Source of the DNA: Cubamyces lactineus
Lineage: Eukaryota > Basidiomycota > Agaricomycetes > Polyporales > Polyporaceae
Assembly (NCBI GenBank): GCA_022376465.1
Contig: JACDTU010000011.1
Coordinates: 682,001 to 746,000 of the forward strand
Direction: 5' to 3'
Length of the DNA: 64,000 bases
The translations under genes and the position numbers were made by a program. Of this stretch, positions 57,039 to 64,000 are shown one piece after another. The notes below the pieces were generated by a model. It saw only the letters and a list, made by a program, of their open reading frames with translations, did not search any database and was not told where the DNA came from. Within the stretch, counting starts at the first letter, position 1, and every line of letters starts with the position of its first letter.

Positions 57039-58507
57039 ATGCCATCTAAAATCAAGGCACGAAAGCAAGGAGAAAAGCCAAAGTCTACAAAGGCGCAGGG
57101 AAAGGCGCCCGAACACCCTAGCAAGGTGCAGCAGCAGGCAGCGAGCACTTCGGCATTGGACGAAGAAGAGGTCGATGAGCAAGAAGGCGAGGATGAAGAC
57201 GTGTCTGGATCCGGGGCCAGCGAAGATGAGGAGGAAGGGAGCAGCGGAAGCGATGGTGACGAAGACGAAGAGGACGTGGACGAGGAGGGTATGGAAAAGC
57301 TCATGAATGCACTGGGAGAGGATGGATTGGACGACTTCGACCGGGAACAGCTCCGTGCGCTTACAGGAGACGAGGACGAGGGGAGCGATGATGGAAGTAC
57401 AGGGGAAGAAGACGAGGAAGTGGAGAGTGGGGAGGGCTCGGACGCGGAAGAGCAGGAAGACGAGGTCGAGGAAGAACAGGCGGAGGGAGACGAGCCGCTC
57501 ATTCCTGTTGACGAACTTTCAGATGAGGAAGCTCTCGACGAGGACGCCATGCCTCGTCAAAAGGTCGAAATTGATAACAAGGTATGTATGATTTGCTCTT
57601 CTGCATCTCGCCGAGTATTCAACCAGATGCTGCGCCCAGATTGCCATGGAGCGTATCCGGAGTACGATTGCACTCGACCCCTCATTACCATGGACAGAGA
57701 CCCTCACAGTGACATACCCCGAGTCCATTGAGGTCGATGTCGAGGACGACCTCAACCGTGAACTCGCATTGTACGTTTCAGATAGCTTATCTTCAGTTGG
57801 CTTGCGCTGACAGTCTTGCTAATCTTCAATAGCTACAAGCAAGCACTACATGGCGCTCAGACCGCACGCTCGCTCGCCCAAAAGCACAACTTCCCGTTCT
57901 CTCGACCCGCGGACTACTTCGCGGAGATGGTCAAGAGCGACGCACACATGGAGCGCATTCGGCAGCGGCTGCTCGACGAGAGCGCAGGCCTCAAACGCTC
58001 GGAGGAGAAGCGGAAAGAGCGCGAGGGCAAGAAGTTTGGCAAACAGGTCCAGCTCGAGAAAATTAAGGAGCGTCAGCAGAGCAAGAAGGAGATCGAGGAG
58101 CGTCTCAAGGGCCTCAAGCGGAGTATGTCCTTTCCTACATGTCATGTGAATTTGTTCGCTGTATTGACGATGGTACTACAGAACGCAAGGGTGCGCTGGA
58201 TGGCGCGACGGGCGACGACGAGGACTTCGATGTTGCAGTCGAGGACGCGCTCGCGGACCGGCCGTCAAAACGAGCGAAGGGCCCCAACGGCAAGGCCAAG
58301 CTCCCGCGCCAAGCACGCGACAAAAAGTACGGCTTTGGTGGTGCAGGTCGGCGGTCGAAGCAGAACACCAAGGACTCGACAGATAGCTTTGTCCAACGTG
58401 GTGGGTCGAGCGGTCGTGGGGGCAAAGGTGGTGGTAGGGGCGGTAAGGCTGCGAAATCGAAGCGTCCGGGTAAGAGCAGACGTATGGCGCAGAGGAGCAA
58501 GTCATAG
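57039..58507 (+). CDS. EBP2: EBP2, rRNA-processing protein (EBNA1BP2 homologue), 429 residues
   Basis: Exons: 57039-57581, 57640-57770, 57833-58122, 58182-58507. The N-terminal 180 residues are Lys-rich, then long acidic Glu/Asp/Ser stretches, typical of nucleolar assembly factors. The EBP2 domain starts at the second exon: IAMERIRSTIALDPSLPWTE, TLTVTYPESIEVDVEDDLNR, ELAFYKQALHGAQTARSLAQ, PFSRPADYFAEMVKSDAHME, RIRQRLL...KRKEREGKKFGKQVQ. The tail carries DKKYGFGGAGRRSKQNTKDS followed by a Gly-Arg-Lys-rich end (SSGRGGKGGGRGGKAAK). EBP2 acts in the nucleolus in 27S pre-rRNA processing and 60S subunit assembly. The family signature is complete and all splice phases match. It complements Nop56 at the other end of the window only in function, not in position. 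Confidence 0.95.
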
Positions 58508-58891
58508 TATGCAGTTGGGTGTATGTTCATTACTCTTTTCGCGGTTACCCAGGCGTTTCTATCACGTCCTCTCAGCCACACACGACTTCTCAACGACTAA
58601 GGACTCAGTATGTATTCGCCATCCGCCATGGGGTCTTCCGCTCAGGAGCCTCTTAGTATTCCCGGATCGTCCCGTTTAAATGAACTCGCGTCTCCATCCG
58701 TGGCGGTCAGAGTCGTACGGCCATGAACTTTAAAGGCTTGATTATTTAAGACGTGAATATGTACCTGACCATGGACGTTAGCTGGTCCCCGCGAGGGGCG
58801 ACGCCAGCGGCCAACGGGAGGCTGCTAGCCGACTCCGGAATTCATGGAGGCTACTGACATCTTCTACAGCGCTTGTGCAGTACTTGCACGC

Positions 58892-58925
<34 letters not shown>

Positions 58926-58973
58926 GTACACATCCACCTCAAGCCCATCTGTGAATTCGACTGCAAAAACGAG
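58508..58973. promoter_or_regulatory. Intergenic, leader of the second F-box gene
   Basis: 466 bases that include the (CAT)11 repeat at 58892-58924. No gene is supported. Confidence 0.4.
58892..58924 (+). repeat. (CAT)11 trinucleotide microsatellite
   Basis: Eleven perfect CAT units, 50 bases upstream of the chosen start of the F-box/LRR-like gene. An upstream in-frame ATG (58875) would read the repeat as poly-isoleucine, which argues that the repeat is in the 5' leader and not coding. Confidence 0.9.
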
Positions 58974-60682
58974 ATGCACACAGTATTCTGCGTATCAGAG
59001 ATTATACGACGTGTCTGCGAACTTGCTGAACTCGACACCTTGGCTAACTTGGCGCGGTCGGCTTGGATCCTCCATGAACCTGCGATACAGATCTTATGGA
59101 CGGAGGTGCCGAACATGGTACCTCTGCTGAGGTGTTTCCCAGAGGATGCATGGGAGCTCGATGGTGAAGAGCTGGTGAGTAATGAGATACCGTGGATATC
59201 TCAAGAAGCCAGCGAAGCTGACCGAAGCTGACCATCCTGTTACTGTAGCGCTTCTCGCGAGCTCTTGCGCCAAAGGATTGGACTGCGTTCCTAAAGTACT
59301 CTTCCCTCGTGCGAGATTTTGGTCAAGACACAACATCTCGTGAATCCCCTGTGTACACATACCACAGTAGTACATGGCCGACCATGTGCGCCTTTCGACC
59401 GACGATCATACTCTTCCCCAACTTGCTCTCGCTTGATTGGGGACGACTGGGACTAAAGGACGATACGTTCCCTTCCTTCCTTCTCTCTGTAGGCCAGACT
59501 TTGGAAGTCCTGCACTTGCCGCCTCGTCCGCCATCTTTCGACGAATCAGAATCAAGTACGGCACTCCGAGTAGCCTTTCAGATCATTGCCGACCGCTTCC
59601 AGCATCTACGCATCCTCTTTGTAGATATGTCATGGGCCTTCGATCGCATGGATTCTGCTTTGGAGTCTGCGATAGCGTCCCTAAGGGTTTCCTTATCTTC
59701 CCTCCAGTCCTTGAGGTGTCCCGGGGTGCCTGTAACCATACACGCAGTAACTGCTCTCGCTCAACTACCTGCCCTCAGCAACCTCACGATGTGCCTCCCA
59801 GACGATGCGCAGTGGTCATCGTTTTCGCCCTCGACCGGCCATCTTGAGCCGTTCAAGAGGCTGCGAACCATCTCACTAATCACGACAATCTCAGCGTATG
59901 TCACCTTCGCCAACTCTTTGCAGCTACCCTACGTCTATGATGTCGTGATTGCCTTGCGTCAGTACTCTTCGGAACCTCCTAGCATCCCGGATCTCTTCTT
60001 GTCGTTCCGACGACAATTCTCGCCCTCTGAGCTCAAGCTAGTCGTGATTTCCGCCAGTCGCGGAGCTACAGGTATTGGGCTGGCAAGCACCTTGGGGCTG
60101 ACTATTCTGCCGGCGTACCTCCGTCCTCTTCTGGATTTCAAGCACATGGAGGATTTCGTGTTGAGCCTGCATTACACTACGAATTTGGACGACACACTGC
60201 TTTCCGACATGGCGATGGCGTGGCCCCGACTACGATCCTTGTCGATCCACTGTCTGGATCACGCCTGGGCCACGGTCCACTCGCCAGAGACCCTACCCAC
60301 AATCAAGGTCATGGCAACATTTGCAATGCGGTGTCCGGACGTGATATCGATAAGTCTTTGCGGAGTCAACGCCACCTGTTGGCCAACACTTGCCGAATTC
60401 GAAGGAGATCAGGAAACCCAGGCCCTCCTCAACCAGCTGTCACACAGCCCAAGTCCATCCCCGCTGCAGACCCTACGTTTTGTGACGGCCCCGATCACAG
60501 CTCCAGAATACGTCGTCACCTTCCTTGCTATCACCTTTCCGGCCTTGTCGTGTGTCGACTACAACTCTGATTGGGACTTCCAAAGAGTAGGATCTTGGTG
60601 GAAAGTCTCGCACCTCCTGTCCGAAATCCAGGAATACAGGTATCAGAGAACACCACTGGGGCCTTTTGATGAGGTGTCGTGA
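58974..60682 (+). CDS. F-box protein with leucine-rich (LRR-like) body, 544 residues
   Basis: Exons: 58974-59174 and 59249-60682, with a 74-base intron in phase 0. The start MHTVFCVSEIIRRVCELAEL is followed by DTLANLARSAWILHEPAIQI and LWTEVPNMVPLLRCFP. This is the short N-terminal F-box used by a large expanded family in mushrooms (usual pattern: M-H-x-x-L-x-I-x-E-I-L, then LA..A....PAL..LW). The body has irregular leucine-rich repeats: FPNLLSLDWGRLGL, FQHLRILFVDMSW, LSSLQSLRCPGVPV, LPALSNLTMCLPDD, WPRLRSLSIHCLDH, CPDVISISLCGVNA. Such proteins are thought to be SCF substrate receptors. The substrate is unknown. The start at 58974 is preferred over the upstream ATG at 58875 because the intervening sequence is a microsatellite. 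Confidence 0.85.
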
Positions 60683-61775
60683 TGGATTTGTATAGTGGCG
60701 GTGAGTCCATCTCTATTCCGCCGCTGTATTTTGGTGCGACTGCAATCGATTGGTGCTGATTGTTCTGGTATAGCGAACCTTCCACCAAGACTTTTGTCCG
60801 CTCGTGCCGCTTCTCGTGTCGAGTTTTGGTATTTATGCTTGATCCATACGACAGCACTAAACGACAAGGTTCCGATATCACGGCCAGCGCAGGGTGGCAC
60901 ACTCTGGTGGCCTCCCTCCACGTGCTGAGTGGTCAATGGAGTGGATGGAAATATAGCGGAGTCGTCTGTAGTCCGCCATAGAGACGTCAGAAGTTTGATT
61001 CCAAAGCTGCTTCGATGACACGCGAACACTAGTATAGCGAGCATCACAGAGGACAGTATGTGTCTGCACCGCACGACGCACGTTGCTCTCAACATGCGAA
61101 CATCAAGTACAGTACTCAGCTTTGAGAACTTCACGGCGGTATTACGTGAACTTGGATGCCTCCTCATTCGAATGAAGTCCGAAATACTACCGCGTTCTGT
61201 GCATTAACAACCTCGTCAGAGACTAGCTATAGGTGCTAGTAGTGCTAGCACCTATAGCAGTAGTACCGCTCATGGCAAGGCCAAGGCGACTTACGAAGGA
61301 TGAACCAAGGTGTTGGGATCACAGTACGGCACATTCAAGATGTATACCGCACCTTCGACGTACCTTGATCAATTGACCAGCAAAGCTATGCGACAACACT
61401 ACCCCCGGCAACGTTGTACGAATGACTCGGAGTGTGTGTCTGCAGAAACCTCCGTTGCCGTCCATGTGCTCTGCCACAATCCCTGGGAATCTGTCCTGTT
61501 CGACACAGTGTCACACATCGCCACTAGCCTCGCATCTTTGTCCGCTGGCATCTGCAATGGACCGCCGGAGCCCAACCCAAAAAGGGCGAACAAATTCTAC
61601 GCATGTCGTAAGAGCCCGAGGGGGCGTTTCACACTTACAGGAGACGTCCAGCCGAGATCTATGACCCTATACGATCCTCTTTCTGCGGACCGCTAGTTAC
61701 ATTACATCCGACTGGTGCTCTAGGTGCTCTAATCAGCGTGGTCCAACTAACGGCATATCGCACAGCATAGTCGAG
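60683..61775. other. Intergenic, 3' flank of the F-box gene and of the DUF6534 gene
   Basis: 1.1 kb between converging genes. A 129-codon frame at 61310-61696 (plus) has several Cys residues but no recognised domain and I do not call it. A perfect 14-base inverted repeat lies at 61226-61258. Confidence 0.4.
61226..61258. repeat. Perfect 14-base inverted repeat with 5-base spacer
   Basis: GCTATAGGTGCTAG (61226-61239) and CTAGCACCTATAGC (61245-61258) are exact reverse complements around TAGTG. It can form a strong hairpin in DNA or RNA. It lies between convergent genes. Confidence 0.85.
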
Positions 61776-63921
61776 TCAACTCACAGCTTTCACAGCGTCG
61801 ACGTCGCTTACGGTCACGTAGTCGCTCTCGGGCTCAAACTCCTCGTTATCCTCGTCGGGGCTTTTCGGGTATATCTGCGACGTCCGTCCTGGGGCAAATT
61901 GAAGAGACTGCAGCTGAAGCGCAGGTCCGATCAGCAACCAATCAGGGGAGAGTCCTGAGAGGTTCACGTACTGTGACCTGATGGTTGCGGGTCCGCGCCG
62001 GCGCTTGGAGTTTGTCGCTAAAGCGGCTCGGACGGTTGCTGGGCAGGGTGAACTCTGTAGCATCTTGCTCGGTGTCCATCATCATGCTGCGAAGCGCGAC
62101 TCGACTGTTCAGTCTGTTTACCATTATTCTCGTCGTAAGTCTCTACGATCGCGGATGAAAGCCGAGGCAGATGGCTCACGTTGCGAGCATCGAGTTTGTG
62201 TATACTGTGTTATATCCGCAGCAGCGCGATGTATGAGTTAGCCCGATGCAACGTGTTCAAGGCTTTCGGAGACAGACCTTTGCATAAGACATTGTGGAAG
62301 GCGAGCCAGACGAATTCCTGAGGTGCGACAAATTTCTATGAGGATATGAGCTACAAAAGCTCTTGTACGGTGGACGTGGAATATACCGTCACAAATGTCA
62401 GCAATTGCGTGCCGCTATAACAACATGAGGTTTTCTCGAGTGGACCGATATACTGAAGGAGACGCCACTTACGCGGCGAACGCGCCCCTGTTCACACTGA
62501 ATATAATGATCCTATTGATCATCCTATGCGTCCTATGCGCGAAGGTGAATGCTTGCTTCACACAGGTATACGACCCAATGATGGCGCTCACTTTTTACGT
62601 ATGTAGCTCTTCTCGCTCCATAGATACCAGCAGAGGACGGCCGCGATGGAGACGTCGACGATCAGGCCCGTTAACCAATTTGCTATGATGGGATCCTATC
62701 GGACGTTGTCTGCAACCTCGCTACCCAGGATTCAGAGGGACACGCACGTTGAATTCTGGCGTCGGCACCGCGTCCCATAGGTTGTTCTGAAAGCTGCAGA
62801 TCGGTTAGCGGGAAATTGTCGCCACAGAAGAGCGGAATGACATACATTTGTATCTGAATCACTGAGCCGCCCGCTCATGTCATCGATGATTGTAGAGGAG
62901 CGCTCAGAGTAGACGTACCGATGATCAGAGCTGCGGTCGGTTCATTGTCAACGGACGCCTTTGGTTGAGGCACGACGACCGAGCTCACCGTAGGAAGCAA
63001 TTGCTATGATCGCCTGCGGGGGGTTAAACCACGACGTCTGAGAATGTAACGGTACGGCTCACTTGGCACATCGGAATATACCAGAGGTAAGGCCTCACTG
63101 CACGCATGTCAGTAACTGAAGCCGCGAGAGGATGTATACACCGACATTGATAGATACGCTGTATAAAGAAGCTATGGAGGAATCAAGTCAGAGTGGCCAG
63201 GAGTCCTCGAACGTGCTGGGGGACTCACATCTGCGCTATGAGGACTGCGGAGAACTTTCGCGGTGATAATGGTGAGTATCGTATCAGAGGCATACATCTA
63301 AACGTGATTGCATACGGTGATAATCTCCTCGACCTGGTATCATTGTTAGATATCAGATATCCGTCTGGCATTAATCTAGTCGAGACAATACCTACCTGAA
63401 TGCTCCTGCAATTTTTGATGAAGACGGGTGAATCGGGCAATGACTCTGGAGCAACGGACGTATGGACACACCAGACTTCTGTTAGCAGAGCAGATGGGTT
63501 GTTGTAGTTGGCAATGAGATAATAGTAGACGGCATGTGAATCCAGCACTATCGAGGCCGTGTCCAATGCCCTATATGAACCCGATATCAGCCATTTTACC
63601 TATGGGCACTAACTTCTGCTCACCATATCATGGCAACCTAAACTAGCCATGTGAGAAGACGATTCGAGATAGCGCGGAAGAGCCATTACTTACCGCAGCT
63701 TTCATCGCCCAGTGGTCTTCAGGGAACTTGTCGTAATAGTACAAAGCCTGCAGTACTGAGACCCCGTATAGCCTGGAGACACGGCTGAGAGGGGGACCAG
63801 ACAGGAAAACCTCGATTACTCACGCTGCGGCTATGATGGTGGAGATCAGCATAGCCCCATACGTGCCCCCAAGCTCCTGGCCGGTGGGAGGCGTATCGTT
63901 AGTTGGGGGACCGGAAAGCAT
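61776..63921 (-). CDS. DUF6534-family multi-pass membrane protein, 333 residues, 20 exons
   Basis: Exons in transcript order: 63824-63921, 63694-63772, 63624-63637, 63472-63570, 63396-63405, 63316-63333, 63229-63254, 63146-63171, 63063-63097, 62989-63013, 62919-62930, 62846-62861, 62748-62793, 62592-62695, 62473-62532, 62387-62414, 62278-62317, 62180-62204, 61972-62113, 61776-61874. Splicing gives LGGTYGAMLISTIIAAALYG, VSVLQALYYYDKFPEDHW, IWALDTASIVLDSHAVYYYL, NNPSALLTEVWSIQVEEIIT, FSAVLIAQIFFIQRIYQ, DPIIANWLTGLIVDVSIAAV, INRIIIFSVNRGAF and finally VYTNSMLATLNSR. This is the seven-helix DUF6534 pattern of basidiomycetes, complete and in order. Function is unknown; it is probably a plasma or internal membrane protein. 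Exons of 10, 12, 14, 16 and 18 bases are required to keep both frame and family pattern. The last 3' splice site (61875) is the least certain. Confidence 0.85.
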
Positions 63922-64000
63922 GATTCCAGTCAGCGAAAGGCTTGTAGAGCGATGGGGAGGGGAGAGGACATATGTACTAGTGTCGGGGGCTTCTTCGTCG
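63922..64000. promoter_or_regulatory. Start of the promoter/leader of the DUF6534 gene
   Basis: Only 79 bases before the window ends. Nothing specific is recognised. Confidence 0.3.

Noticed and set aside
61310..61696. A 129-codon Cys-containing frame on the plus strand
   Set aside because: No signal peptide, no recognised domain, and no splice extension. The evidence is too weak to call a gene.

Overview
This is a nuclear genome segment of a filamentous basidiomycete, most likely an Agaricomycete. The genes are packed on both strands. Almost every coding region is cut by GT-AG introns of 48-75 bases. Lineage-restricted domains (DUF6699, DUF6534, large F-box families) sit beside conserved eukaryotic housekeeping genes. 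I saw no rRNA, no complete tRNA, no CRISPR and no intact mobile element. All gene models are my own splicing by eye; in every multi-exon model the exon lengths and phases close to an exact number of codons.

Layout. 1-554: 5' part of Nop56 (minus). 1748-2424: unknown spliced gene (minus). 3697-4939: DUF6699 protein. 4940-11162: gene-poor tract. 11163-13814: double-RING protein (minus). 13815-17673: GC-rich, gene-free. 17674-19915: base-exchange phosphatidylserine synthase with 15 exons (minus). 19916-24791: gene-free. 24792-26359: Zn2Cys6 regulator. 26643-27801: TANGO2/NRDE protein (minus). 28736-30639: ARP6. 31060-31890: unknown (minus). 32234-33276: KIN17 (minus). 33606-35896: DASH subunit ASK1. 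36260-37371: DSC3. 38099-42125: importin-7/8 type carrier with 17 exons. 42476-44709: sulfite oxidase (minus). 45338-46997: TAF6 (minus). 47471-49006: F-box protein. 49456-54378: BBC1/AIM3-like actin-patch protein. 55263-56523: C2H2-like zinc-finger protein. 57039-58507: EBP2. 58974-60682: F-box/LRR-like protein. 61776-63921: DUF6534 membrane protein in 20 exons (minus).

How the genes relate. There is no metabolic cluster. Many products work in the nucleus or nucleolus: Nop56 and EBP2 (ribosome biogenesis), ARP6 (SWR1 chromatin remodelling), KIN17 (DNA/RNA metabolism), TAF6 (TFIID), ASK1 (kinetochore) and the importin that carries cargo to them. PSS, TANGO2 and DSC3 belong to the endomembrane system. 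KIN17 and ASK1, TAF6 and the first F-box gene, and TANGO2 and ARP6 are divergent pairs that probably share promoter regions.

The most unusual feature is gene structure. The DUF6534 gene is split into 20 exons within 2.15 kb, many of them only 10-30 bases. The PSS gene has an 8-base and a 15-base exon, and ARP6 needs a GC-AG intron. ORF-based gene finding misses these genes almost entirely, so the apparently empty tracts may hide further genes of this type.
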